A stretch of DNA of 36,087 nt from Clostridia bacterium (GTDB lineage: Bacteria; Bacillota; Clostridia; Christensenellales; CAG-1252). The DNA lies in contig JAIKVL010000019.1 of assembly GCA_024685775.1 (NCBI GenBank), positions 1 to 36,087 of the forward strand, given 5' to 3'. The position numbers and the translations under genes are program-made. Shown piece by piece: positions 18,363 to 24,712 of the stretch. The notes under the pieces were generated by a model. The model saw only the letters and a list, made by a program, of their open reading frames with translations, made no database searches and was not told the DNA's origin. Every line of letters begins with the position of its first letter. Within the stretch, counting starts at the first letter, position 1.

Positions 18363-18932
18363 TTATTCGAACACGATCTCGCCCGCATTCATCCTTTTGA
18401 TACGCGCGAGAGAATAGACGGGCACGCCTTTCTTCTCGATCAGCGCCCTGCCTCCCTGATACTCCTTTTCGATCGCCGCGACGAAGCCGACCGCCGTCGC
18501 CCCCGCCTGCTCGATCAAAGAAAGAAGACCGATCGCCGCGTTCCCGCTCGCGAGAAAATCGTCGACGACGAGGACTTTATCCCCTTTGCCGAGATACTCT
18601 TTGGAAACGACGACGTTGTTTTGCGTTTGGTGCGTATAAGAAAAAACGGGCGAAGAGTACACTCCGTCCGAAATATTCGAGGTTTTGTTCTTTTTGGCGA
18701 CAAGCACGGGAAGACCCATAAACTCCGCCGCCGCAAACGCGATCGCGATGCCCGAAGACTCCACGGTCAAGATCAAATTCGCGCCGCAATCCTTTTGGGT
18801 TTCGGCGATATCTTTTCCGAGCTCGGAAAGAAGCGCGACGTCCAAACGGTGGTTCAAAAAGCCGTCCACCTTCAAAACGTCCCCGGTCAATACTTTCCCT
18901 TCTTTCAGAATTTTATCTTCCAGCAGTTTCAT
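18363..18932 (-). CDS. xpt: Xanthine phosphoribosyltransferase
   Basis: A 189-residue phosphoribosyltransferase. It opens MKLLEDKILKEGKVLTGDVL, has VDGFLNHRLDVALLSELG, the PRPP-binding loop VLVVDDFLASGNAAIGLL and the C-terminal RIKRMNAGEIVFE, all as in Xpt. It converts xanthine (and often guanine less well) with PRPP to XMP, salvaging purine bases in the cytoplasm. It is the first gene of the operon, directly downstream of a guanine-class riboswitch and terminator. The nucleoside importer genes follow, so base salvage and nucleoside uptake are controlled together. The ATG at 18932 has AAGGG just upstream. Confidence 0.94.
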   Translation of the reverse strand: MKLLEDKILKEGKVLTGDVLKVDGFLNHRLDVALLSELGKDIAETQKDCGANLILTVESSGIAIAFAAAEFMGLPVLVAKKNKTSNISDGVYSSPVFSYTHQTQNNVVVSKEYLGKGDKVLVVDDFLASGNAAIGLLSLIEQAGATAVGFVAAIEKEYQGGRALIEKKGVPVYSLARIKRMNAGEIVFE

Positions 18933-18962
18933 ATCCCTTCTTCGCTTGCGCCCTCAAAAGAA

Positions 18963-19110
18963 ATAAAAAAGCAAGCTAACCCTAACTTGCTTGCCAATAA
19001 AACCCAAACGGCGCCCGAAACGAAGCGGAACGAAGAACCAATAGTCGCACGTTTTGGCTGTGCGGTAGAAACTCGAAGGGCCGTCCATCCTTGATTATAT
19101 TGGCAATATT
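18963..19110 (-). promoter_or_regulatory. Purine (guanine-class) riboswitch with terminator, controls xpt operon
   Basis: On the minus strand P1 pairs CCAAUA (19098-19103) with UAUUGG (19038-19043). The conserved UAUAAUC, GUUUCUACC and GACUAU core segments lie between, with C at the specificity position (GACUAU), which indicates guanine or hypoxanthine rather than adenine. P3 is GCACA/CGUGC with a 7-nt loop GCCAAAA. L2 reads UGGACGG, so GG-CC loop contact is possible. Downstream, AAGCAAGCTA and TAACTTGCTT (18969-18992) form a 10-bp terminator stem followed by TTTTTT. UUGCCAAUA upstream of P1 can also pair with UAUUGGCAA just before the terminator, giving a plausible antiterminator. Ligand binding should stop transcription. 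Confidence 0.9.
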
Positions 19111-19123
19111 CTTTTGTGCTTTT

Positions 19124-19152
19124 ATTGTAATATATCTTCTCGTCCGTGTCAA
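19124..19152 (-). promoter_or_regulatory. Promoter for riboswitch-xpt operon
   Basis: On the minus strand a perfect TTGACA (19147-19152), 17-bp spacer and TACAAT (19124-19129). The start near 19117 lies just ahead of the riboswitch. Confidence 0.85.
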
Positions 19153-19241
19153 ACGAATCCGCGTCGTAAAAGAGAATATTTTCCCGAAAAGGCGTTCCTC
19201 GCGCGCACGCGTTGGATTATGATTACGCGCGACAAAAAGGC

Positions 19242-19270
19242 TTGCTTTCCGAAAATAACCGTGCTATACT
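19242..19270 (+). promoter_or_regulatory. Promoter for nagB
   Basis: TTGCTT (19242-19247), 17-bp spacer and TATACT (19265-19270). The leader to the ATG at 19294 is short and contains GGAGG. It is back to back with the xpt promoter, about 90 bp away. Confidence 0.75.
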
Positions 19271-19293
19271 TCATACGAAAAACGGAGGATAAA

Positions 19294-20016
19294 ATGAGAG
19301 TCGTCATCGTAAAAAACGCAGAGGAACTTGCGGCGAAAGCCGCCGAAGAAGCGCTCGAAGTCATTCGCGCGAAGAAGGACGCCGTTCTCGGTCTCGCGAC
19401 CGGGTCCACGCCCGTCGGAATGTATAAAAAACTCATTGAGGATCATAAGAAGAACGGGACGAGCTATCGCCTCGTCAAAGCCGTCAACCTCGACGAATAT
19501 ATCGGGCTTTCCCCCGAAAACGATCAAAGCTATCGCTATTTTATGCGGAAAAATCTTTTCGACGAGATCGATATCGACCTCGACAATACCTTTATCGAAA
19601 ACGGACTCGCCGCGGACGAAAAAGCGGAATGCGCGCGTTACGACGCCCTGCTCCGCTCCCTGCCGCGCGACTTGCAGGTCCTCGGGATCGGCGCGAACGG
19701 GCATATCGCTTTTAACGAGCCCGGAACTTCCTTCGACGAAGAAACGCACGCCGTTTCTCTGACGGAGAACACGATCGAGATGAATTCCCGCTTCTTCAAA
19801 AGCAAAGGCGAAGTCCCCCGCCGCGCCTTTACGATGGGTCCGAAAAGCATTATGGAAGCGAAAAAGATACTCATCCTCGCAAGCGGCGCGAGCAAAGCCG
19901 ACGCCGTCTTCAAGACGATCCGCGGAGAAGTCACCGAAGAAGTCCCCGCGAGCATTCTCCAAAACCATCCGAACTGCGTCCTGATCGCGGACGAAGCCGC
20001 CGCCTCGCTTTTGTAA
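19294..20016 (+). CDS. nagB: Glucosamine-6-phosphate deaminase
   Basis: A 240-residue NagB. It shows LGLATGSTPVGMYKKL (phosphate loop), VNLDEYIGL with the catalytic Asp67, ENDQSYRYFM, the GIGANGHIAFNEPGT loop with the catalytic His, and FTMGPKSIMEAKKILILASG. It converts glucosamine 6-phosphate to fructose 6-phosphate and ammonia in the cytoplasm, feeding amino-sugar breakdown into glycolysis. I chose the ATG at 19294 because GGAGG lies 5 nt upstream and homologues start MRVVIV; the open frame continues upstream through the promoter. It stands alone, without nagA or a nag regulator in the window. A terminator follows about 80 bp later. Confidence 0.95.
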   Translation: MRVVIVKNAEELAAKAAEEALEVIRAKKDAVLGLATGSTPVGMYKKLIEDHKKNGTSYRLVKAVNLDEYIGLSPENDQSYRYFMRKNLFDEIDIDLDNTFIENGLAADEKAECARYDALLRSLPRDLQVLGIGANGHIAFNEPGTSFDEETHAVSLTENTIEMNSRFFKSKGEVPRRAFTMGPKSIMEAKKILILASGASKADAVFKTIRGEVTEEVPASILQNHPNCVLIADEAAASLL

Positions 20017-20094
20017 AAAGCGAAGACGCCGCGATCCGAACCGCCGACCGAAACCCGAAACGGATTCGTTCGGTTTTACGGAAATACTACCGAT

Positions 20095-20131
20095 AAAAAA
20101 GGCTCTTTCGAGTTTTCGGAAGAGCTTTTTT
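20095..20131 (+). terminator. Terminator of nagB
   Basis: AAAAAAG-GCTCTT and AAGAGC-TTTTTT arms (20102-20107 with 20120-20125) around a 12-nt loop, followed by a T tract on the plus strand. Confidence 0.8.
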
Positions 20132-20159
20132 CGATCGATTACGTTTATCGGCGGATCTC

Positions 20160-20400
20160 ATCGATTTACCACCGCTTCGCCTCAGGGGATTCTTCACTGC
20201 GTTCAGAATGACGTGCGTTTTCTCATTCGCCATCCCGAACCGTAGCGCCTGCCGAAGGCTCTCTTCCGAATTTTCCTGCCGCTTCGCCTTAGGGGATCCC
20301 TCGACCGCGGCGCCGCGCGCCTGCTCGGGATGACGCGAGAAACGATCCTATCCCGTTAGCCCGTACCGTAGGTCCGCGCGAGCGTCAGCCTTAGCGAGTC
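20160..20400. repeat. Intergenic region with dispersed repeat fragments
   Basis: No gene is seen. The stretch holds mosaic pieces such as GCTTCGCCTCAGGGGATTC, GCTTCGCCTTAGGGGATCC, CAGAATGACGTGCG and GCGCCTGCTCGGGATGACG. Two of these share a GCTTCGCCT-AGGGGAT core and alternate orientation, and one matches the fragment near 12870. They look like members of a short, partly palindromic intergenic repeat family in varied states of decay. Confidence 0.5.
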
Positions 20401-20401
20401 G

Positions 20402-20578
20402 GTCGAAGGATCGCCCTGCGCTTTCCCCCTGCAACGCCCGACTTTTATATATTCGTCATCCTGAGCCGTGAGCGAAACGAACGTGTCGAAGGATCGCTCT
20501 GTGCTTCCCCCCTGCAACGCCCGGCTTTTACATATTCGTCATCCTGAGCCGTGAGCGAAGCGAACGTGTCGAAGGATC
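20402..20578. repeat. 83-bp tandem repeat (two full copies plus the start of a third)
   Basis: GTCGAAGGATC occurs at 20402, 20485 and 20568, exactly 83 bp apart. Copy 20402-20484 and copy 20485-20567 differ at only about six positions. Each contains CCCCCTGCAACGCCC and CGTCATCCTGAGCCGTGAGC. There is no open frame shared between copies and no ribosome site. The near identity points to recent duplication or homogenisation. Confidence 0.8.
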
Positions 20579-20647
20579 TCATCCTTTTTCATTTATGCGT
20601 TACCGCGCGAAGATTCAAAGACTCACAATCTTGCGAAAAGAAGCAAC

Positions 20648-20859
20648 GACAAGGCTTCAAACGACACCGAACGATTCGATTATGAAAAAAGCCTCGAACC
20701 GACGGCGATAATGAACCGTGCAAATTCGAGGCTCGACGTTTTTCCCAAGAGCCCTCGCATAAACGCGCAAAGACAAGGCTCCAAACGACACCCACCTATT
20801 CGAATAAAAAATCCTCGAATAGACGGCGGCAAAGAACCGTGCAAATTCGAGGCTCGACG
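20648..20859. repeat. Duplicated hairpin element (two copies 124 bp apart)
   Basis: Copies at 20648-20738 and 20772-20859 share GACAAGGCT-CAAACGACACC at one end and GAACCGTGCAAATTCGAGG at the other. On the minus strand each forms CCTCGAA...TTCGAGG with an inner ACGG/CCGT pairing, and a T6 tract follows. In one copy the outer stem is AGCCTCGAA/TTCGAGGCT; in the other it is CCTCGAAT/ATTCGAGG, so bases change while pairing is kept. They lie downstream of the minus-strand GDPD gene, so they may act as tandem terminators or be copies of a small structured element. Confidence 0.7.
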
Positions 20860-20947
20860 AGGGAACGCGTAGGCGCGTACTCCTTGTACGCAACTGCGCG
20901 AACCCGATGGCAGTAAACGAAGAAGTTGTGCGGTTATTTACCGCCGT

Positions 20948-21733
20948 TCAGTGATAAAGGTCGGTCGTAACGTAATCCGCCAGCGCCCTCTTCGCTTTAT
21001 TCAGGCTCCAATCATCGTTCACCGTCCAAACGTTCACCTTCAAACCCTTTTTATGGAAACGCTCGACGAGCTTTTTCGTTACGCATTTGGTTTCGATATC
21101 GATCGAAACGCCGTCTTCGAGGGCTTTTGAAAATTGCGGATCGTCTTTCGTGCTTGAAAGATATTGCAGCGTCAAAGAAGCGTCCTCGGCTTTCAGACGG
21201 ATCAAATTCCCGTAATCGAACGAAATAAAGGCGCATTTTCGGCGATCGTACGATTCGTCCACGGCGGCGAGGATCCTTTTGATCTCCGCTGTCGAATACG
21301 TTCCTTTGAGTTCGACGACCGCGATCTTATTTCCCTTTTTACACGCGCCGAGGTACTCCGCGAAGGTCGCGAGATAGACTTCGTCGCCGTTTACGTCGTT
21401 TTTAAGAGGTTTCGCGCGAAGCGCGGAAAAATCGTTCGAAGCGACCGCAAGAGACGTCCCGTCCTTATAGGAGACGCTTTCGTCGTGCTCGCAGACGAGG
21501 ACGCCGTCACGCGTGAAACGGATATCCGTCTCGATTCCCCAAAAGGACTCCGCCGCCGCGGCTTCGAACGCGCCGAGCGTGTTCGGGCGGAACTTACTGC
21601 TGTATCCGCGATGCGCCACGAATTCGGGGTTACTCCTCGGCGATAAAAAGACGACGCCGGAAAAAACCGCGCCGCCGAGAAAGACGAACGCAAGGACGGA
21701 AAGGGGGACTAAAAATAGCGGTTTTATTTTCAT
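20948..21733 (-). CDS. Glycerophosphodiester phosphodiesterase family protein
   Basis: A 261-residue protein with one N-terminal membrane helix (about residues 7-30) and an extracytoplasmic GDPD TIM-barrel. It has the family motifs FVAHRGYS with the catalytic His, PNTLGAF, WGIETDIRFTRDGVLVCEHD with the metal-binding Glu and Asp and the second His, VELKG, and the C-terminal VNVWTVND. Members hydrolyse glycerophosphodiesters to sn-glycerol 3-phosphate and an alcohol, on the outer face here given the anchor. The substrate could be lipid- or teichoic-acid-derived. The gene has its own promoter and GAGGTGA ribosome site. It is followed by repeats that may act as terminators. Confidence 0.9.
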   Translation of the reverse strand: MKIKPLFLVPLSVLAFVFLGGAVFSGVVFLSPRSNPEFVAHRGYSSKFRPNTLGAFEAAAAESFWGIETDIRFTRDGVLVCEHDESVSYKDGTSLAVASNDFSALRAKPLKNDVNGDEVYLATFAEYLGACKKGNKIAVVELKGTYSTAEIKRILAAVDESYDRRKCAFISFDYGNLIRLKAEDASLTLQYLSSTKDDPQFSKALEDGVSIDIETKCVTKKLVERFHKKGLKVNVWTVNDDWSLNKAKRALADYVTTDLYH

Positions 21734-21750
21734 AAGCTCACCTCGGTTTT

Positions 21751-21779
21751 ATTATATAGGACTTCGCCGCCGAAATCAA
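21751..21779 (-). promoter_or_regulatory. Promoter for the GDPD gene
   Basis: On the minus strand TTGATT (21774-21779), 17-bp spacer and a perfect TATAAT (21751-21756). The start near 21744 leaves a leader of about 11 nt that holds the ribosome site. Confidence 0.75.
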
Positions 21780-21805
21780 GCCCCCGTTTCGCGCCGCCGC
21801 TCCGC

Positions 21806-22003
21806 TTACTTTTCCTTATAGTACAGTTTGCAATGACACAATCCTTCGAATTCGGGATCGGCGATCTGCTTGCGGAATTCTTCACACATGCATTTGAACT
21901 CCGGTCGCTTCCCGACGCGGCAGGGGCAATAGCCGTCTTTCGCTTTCAACCCTTCTTGGATCGTCTTCACGACTTCTTGGTCTTCGTTGAGCCGTATTCT
22001 CAT
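21806..22003 (-). CDS. Ferredoxin-thioredoxin reductase catalytic-domain-like small protein
   Basis: A 65-residue protein with six cysteines in three CXC pairs: CPC at 26-28, CMC at 38-40 and CHC at 56-58. CPCR and the final GLCHCKLYYK match the catalytic (beta) subunit family of ferredoxin:thioredoxin reductase, which uses a [4Fe-4S] cluster beside a redox disulfide. The spacing between pairs differs from the plant enzyme. I chose the ATG at 22003, which follows AAGGAG at 7 nt; the open frame upstream overlaps the peroxidase gene. It is the last gene after marR and the peroxidase, 11 bp downstream of the latter. It may pass electrons to the peroxidase or a thioredoxin; this is inference. Confidence 0.82.
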   Translation of the reverse strand: MRIRLNEDQEVVKTIQEGLKAKDGYCPCRVGKRPEFKCMCEEFRKQIADPEFEGLCHCKLYYKEK

Positions 22004-22014
22004 ACCCGATCTCC

Positions 22015-22560
22015 TTATAACAAGGCGGCGACGGCTTTCTCGACTTCCTTCATATCCGCCGTCGGCTCGAAGCGCGCGACCACGCGCCCCTCTCTGTCCA
22101 CGAGGAATTTCGTAAAATTCCACTTGACGTAGGCTTTATCGCCGTACTTTTTATTGTTTCTGTCGGCAAACTTCTTCAAAAAGAAACTTCCGACGCCCTT
22201 GCCGAACCCCTCGAACGGTTTTTCCGACGCGAGGAAAGCAAAGAGCGGATCCGCCGTCTCGCCGTTGACGTCGATCTTTTGAAAACGCGGGAAGTCGGTC
22301 CCGAATTTCATCGTGCAAAACGAATGAATCTCTTCATCCGATCCGGGCGCTTGATCGGCGAACTGGTTGCAGGGAAAATCCAAGATCTCGAACCCCTGAT
22401 CTTTCTTGTCTTTGTACATCGCTTCCAACGGTTCGTAATGCGGCGTAAACCCGCACCCGGTGGCGGTATTCACGATCAAAAGGACCTTTCCTTTGTAGTC
22501 GGACAAATTTACATCGTTTCCCTTCCGGTCTTTTACGATAAAATCATAAACGGTTTTCAT
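22015..22560 (-). CDS. Glutathione peroxidase family thiol peroxidase
   Basis: A 181-residue GPx-fold protein. Peroxidatic Cys36 lies in VNTATGCGFT, FPCNQFADQ follows near residue 62, Cys82 sits where the resolving Cys of thioredoxin-dependent GPx proteins is found, and KWNFTKFLVD is near the end. With Cys rather than selenocysteine and a likely resolving Cys, it probably reduces hydrogen and organic peroxides using thioredoxin-like donors rather than glutathione. It lies 15 bp behind a MarR/OhrR-type regulator and 11 bp ahead of an FTR-like protein. GGAGGAT precedes the ATG. Confidence 0.93.
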   Translation of the reverse strand: MKTVYDFIVKDRKGNDVNLSDYKGKVLLIVNTATGCGFTPHYEPLEAMYKDKKDQGFEILDFPCNQFADQAPGSDEEIHSFCTMKFGTDFPRFQKIDVNGETADPLFAFLASEKPFEGFGKGVGSFFLKKFADRNNKKYGDKAYVKWNFTKFLVDREGRVVARFEPTADMKEVEKAVAALL

Positions 22561-22575
22561 CTTTTCTATCCTCCT

Positions 22576-23019
22576 TTATTGATTTTTTCCGTTTTCGAGC
22601 AATTCGTATAACAACGAATATAACGCTTGCGCTTTTTCGGGCGAAAGGCGCAGACACCCCGCCACGTTTCGGGGAACGTCCTTCGCCTTTTCGCGGAGCG
22701 CTTTTCCCTTCTCCGTCAGCGAGACGAGAACGACCCGATCGTCCTCTTTGCTGCGATGCTTTTCGACGTAGCCGCTGTTTTCCATTTTTTTGAGAAGCGG
22801 AGAAAGCGTCCCGTTATCCAGCATCAGCTTTTCTCCGATCTCTCCGACGGGAGAGTCGCCGTTTTCCCATAAGACCAAAAACACGAGATATTGCGTGTAG
22901 GTAATCCCGAGCGGCTTTAACCAAGGCGTGTACAGACCGACCACTCCCCTCGCCGCCGCATAAAGCGGAAAGCAGAGTTGATTCTTCAATTTCAAAGCTT
23001 CGACGTAATCGTATTCCAT
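22576..23019 (-). CDS. MarR family transcriptional regulator, OhrR-like peroxide sensor
   Basis: A 147-residue winged-helix regulator. Cys16 in KNQLCFPLYAAARGVV and the segment LGITYTQYLVFLVLWE match OhrR, whose N-terminal Cys is oxidised by organic hydroperoxides. The wing region DNGTLSPLLKKMENSGYVEKHRSKEDDRVVLVSLTEKG is typical. I place the start at the ATG at 23019 because GAGG is 8 nt upstream; a GTG 9 bp upstream lies too close to that site. It is first in an operon with a thiol peroxidase and an FTR-like protein and likely represses it from repeats overlapping its own promoter. Confidence 0.9.
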   Translation of the reverse strand: MEYDYVEALKLKNQLCFPLYAAARGVVGLYTPWLKPLGITYTQYLVFLVLWENGDSPVGEIGEKLMLDNGTLSPLLKKMENSGYVEKHRSKEDDRVVLVSLTEKGKALREKAKDVPRNVAGCLRLSPEKAQALYSLLYELLENGKNQ

Positions 23020-23043
23020 TTTCGGCACCTCGATTTATGTTTG

Positions 23044-23082
23044 ATACAACTATATTTTATACAACCATTTTTATTTTGTCAA
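23044..23082 (-). promoter_or_regulatory. Promoter and likely operator of the marR-peroxidase operon
   Basis: On the minus strand TTGACA (23077-23082), 17-bp spacer and TAAAAT (23054-23059). Two direct GTTGTAT repeats (23059-23065 and 23044-23050) start 15 bp apart over the -10 and start region. OhrR operators are A/T-rich TACAAT/ATTGTA boxes, so these repeats are the best candidate binding site for the MarR product. Confidence 0.7.
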
Positions 23083-23148
23083 CCCTTTTTCGAAAAAATT
23101 TTCGTAAGAACTTTTTTCGATTTCGCGCGCGGAACGTGCCCTCCGAAA

Positions 23149-23180
23149 CAAAAAAAAGAGCCCCCGAAAATCGGGAGAGA
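23149..23180 (-). terminator. Terminator of the A/T-rich island gene
   Basis: A CCCGA/TCGGG stem (23163-23167 with 23171-23175), with a T8 tract after GGGGGCTC on the minus strand. It lies about 60 bp beyond the stop at 23236. Confidence 0.6.
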
Positions 23181-23235
23181 GGACGTTACAATTTGGTCCG
23201 GATTTCAAATTTCGACCAGTTACGCATATCAAGAT

Positions 23236-24249
23236 TTACTCAAAAAGATCATATCTATACAGCTGGACTGTTGCGAGGTTGACTTCGAATATTTCAGTTT
23301 CGCCGTTCAACGTATACTGCATTATTAAAGAATCTGACGCTATTTGCAGATCATTTTTTGCGATTTCCACTTCAAACTCAACAAAATTTCCACTCCAATA
23401 GCACCGCCTACTGGTTAAGTCATAGTGCGTATTTGCCAAGTCAAAAGCAATTTTCGTCTCGTCAATCGGAACGCCTTCTTCATTGTCTTTTATAATGCTG
23501 ATAGTTTTTAGGCGTAACGCTTCGTTTGCAAATCGAAACCCTACAATCGTCGCATAATGATCATCTTCACCATCTACGCCGCCCCATCCTTGTATATTCC
23601 AATTCAGAGCAAGCGAATATGCGTGATTTTGATTGATAAATTGATCCGTATTCAGTATTCGTTGGGAAAGCGTTCTGTATTGTCGGTCATTTACAATAGG
23701 ACATTGTTGAAGAAAATCTACGTCGTTTTCCTTTTCATAAATACTTATATCAACGGGAACATTAACATCGCAATTCAACAATCGGAAAGAAATGCTTGTT
23801 ACTTTTCTGACAATACCTTTTTCCGTCCAATCCGCATTAGGCGCAACCATAAAATCAAAAATGCAAACCGAACAATCCGAAGCAGAAACGCCCGCCTTGC
23901 CGTCCATTGTAAAACAATCGGATTGAAGCCCTTCGATGCGTAAGTCTTCTATTCTTTCGCCACTGATACTCTTTACAAAAAGCTTATCGTTTGATCCACG
24001 GGTACCGGTATTGTACATAGACAAGTTTTGATCAACAAGTACAGGAATGCTAAAAGCCGCATGAACCGTTTGATTTGCGAAAACGTGCATTTCTCCCGCA
24101 ACCTGCCGCTCTTTTGCCACAACCGTGGGAGGGTTTTCTTTAACAGGGTTCTTTCTTGTGGATACACATGAGATGCTGACCATCATCAGCATAATGGTGG
24201 ACAGCAAAATAACGACAAAACCGATCGCTCTATTGATTTTTCGACTCAT
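23236..24249 (-). CDS. Unrecognised membrane-anchored secreted protein, A/T-rich
   Basis: A 337-residue protein I do not recognise. It has a basic start, a hydrophobic segment at about residues 9-28 and a Cys in VSISC, which is an imperfect lipobox, so it is a lipoprotein or an N-anchored protein. The rest is hydrophilic with predicted beta character, including GWGGVDGEDDHYATIVGFRF and YWSGNFVEFEVEI. A pair of close Cys lies in SASDCSVCIFDF. Codon use is visibly richer in A/T than its neighbours. AAAGGA precedes the ATG, inside a small open frame whose stop is 5 bp upstream. It is followed by a terminator. It may have been acquired by transfer. Confidence 0.7.
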   Translation of the reverse strand: MSRKINRAIGFVVILLSTIMLMMVSISCVSTRKNPVKENPPTVVAKERQVAGEMHVFANQTVHAAFSIPVLVDQNLSMYNTGTRGSNDKLFVKSISGERIEDLRIEGLQSDCFTMDGKAGVSASDCSVCIFDFMVAPNADWTEKGIVRKVTSISFRLLNCDVNVPVDISIYEKENDVDFLQQCPIVNDRQYRTLSQRILNTDQFINQNHAYSLALNWNIQGWGGVDGEDDHYATIVGFRFANEALRLKTISIIKDNEEGVPIDETKIAFDLANTHYDLTSRRCYWSGNFVEFEVEIAKNDLQIASDSLIMQYTLNGETEIFEVNLATVQLYRYDLFE

Positions 24250-24254
24250 TCAAC

Positions 24255-24422
24255 TCATCCTTTTGCCGTTGTAAAAAACACGCCACTTGCAAGGTCAAAA
24301 CTCTCAAAATATCCGCTTTGATTTGTGTCAATTGTCGCGGTATATTCTCCATACGACTCTACTTTGTTATTCTTGTCTTTGCTAACAACTCTACGAACTT
24401 TATTGTAAACAAGCAAAAGCAA
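24255..24422 (-). pseudogene. Possible small protein or 5'-truncated gene remnant upstream of the A/T-rich gene
   Basis: The minus-strand frame ending TGA at 24255-24257 can be read for about 55 codons, beginning LLLLVYNKVRRVVS and ending LASGVFFTTAKG. The composition looks protein-like (GEYTATIDTNQSGYFESFD). It sits between a good promoter (24451-24479) and the next ATG 5 bp further on, so translation could be coupled. Against it, the only starts are TTG codons at 24422 or 24416 and no ribosome site is visible. It may be a leader frame, a small gene or the surviving C-terminus of a deleted gene. Confidence 0.35.
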
Positions 24423-24450
24423 AGCTTGTCGACAATATCTTTATAATGCA

Positions 24451-24479
24451 AAGATACCACAATTAACATGCTTTGTCAA
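24451..24479 (-). promoter_or_regulatory. Promoter for the A/T-rich island
   Basis: On the minus strand a perfect TTGACA (24474-24479), 17-bp spacer and TATCTT (24451-24456). The start near 24444 is followed by a perfect palindrome TTGTCGACAA (24426-24435). The leader to the ATG at 24249 is about 195 nt. Confidence 0.65.
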
Positions 24480-24522
24480 CACCTATTGTCGAAACATACA
24501 AAATTTCGCAACGCAAAAATTC

Positions 24523-24655
24523 GTTTTATATTGATCCATCGATCGGGCAGCTGTTATTTGCTACCCGCTGACGGACCCCTCGGATAAAGCATAAGAGGTC
24601 GTCCAGCTCGTCGGTTAACCTCACTTGACACACGCGGCTATCGCGTGATTTTCAC
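24523..24655. other. G/C-rich foldable segment with no recognised gene
   Basis: This block differs from the A/T-rich DNA on its left. It contains GGGCAGC/GCTACCC (one mismatch), GGAC-CCTC pairing with GAGG-GTCC, and a short CGCG/CGCG pairing near the right end. A minus-strand frame of about 30 residues crosses it without start or ribosome site. It may be the end of a mobile element, a structured RNA or a decayed repeat. I could not assign it. Confidence 0.35.
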
Positions 24656-24659
24656 ATAC

Positions 24660-24698
24660 AAAAAAAGGACTCGACCGAATCCGATCGAGCCCTTTTTA
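24660..24698. terminator. Bidirectional terminator after the DUF4097 gene
   Basis: AAAAAAGG-A-CTCGA and TCGAG-C-CCTTTTT arms with T tracts on both strands. It follows the minus-strand stop at 24713 by 15 bp. Confidence 0.85.
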
Positions 24699-24712
24699 CT
24701 CTTTTGAATCGT

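Noticed and set aside
12991..18400. Long plus-strand frames opposite the importer operon
   Set aside because: Antisense of well-recognised transporter genes; low-complexity charged products.
20402..20578. Possible CRISPR array
   Set aside because: The 83-bp unit is continuous and near identical throughout; there are no unique spacers and no cas genes.
20589..20893. Two short minus-strand frames over the hairpin duplication
   Set aside because: The frames follow the DNA repeat, lack ribosome sites and differ between copies; a structural repeat explains them better.
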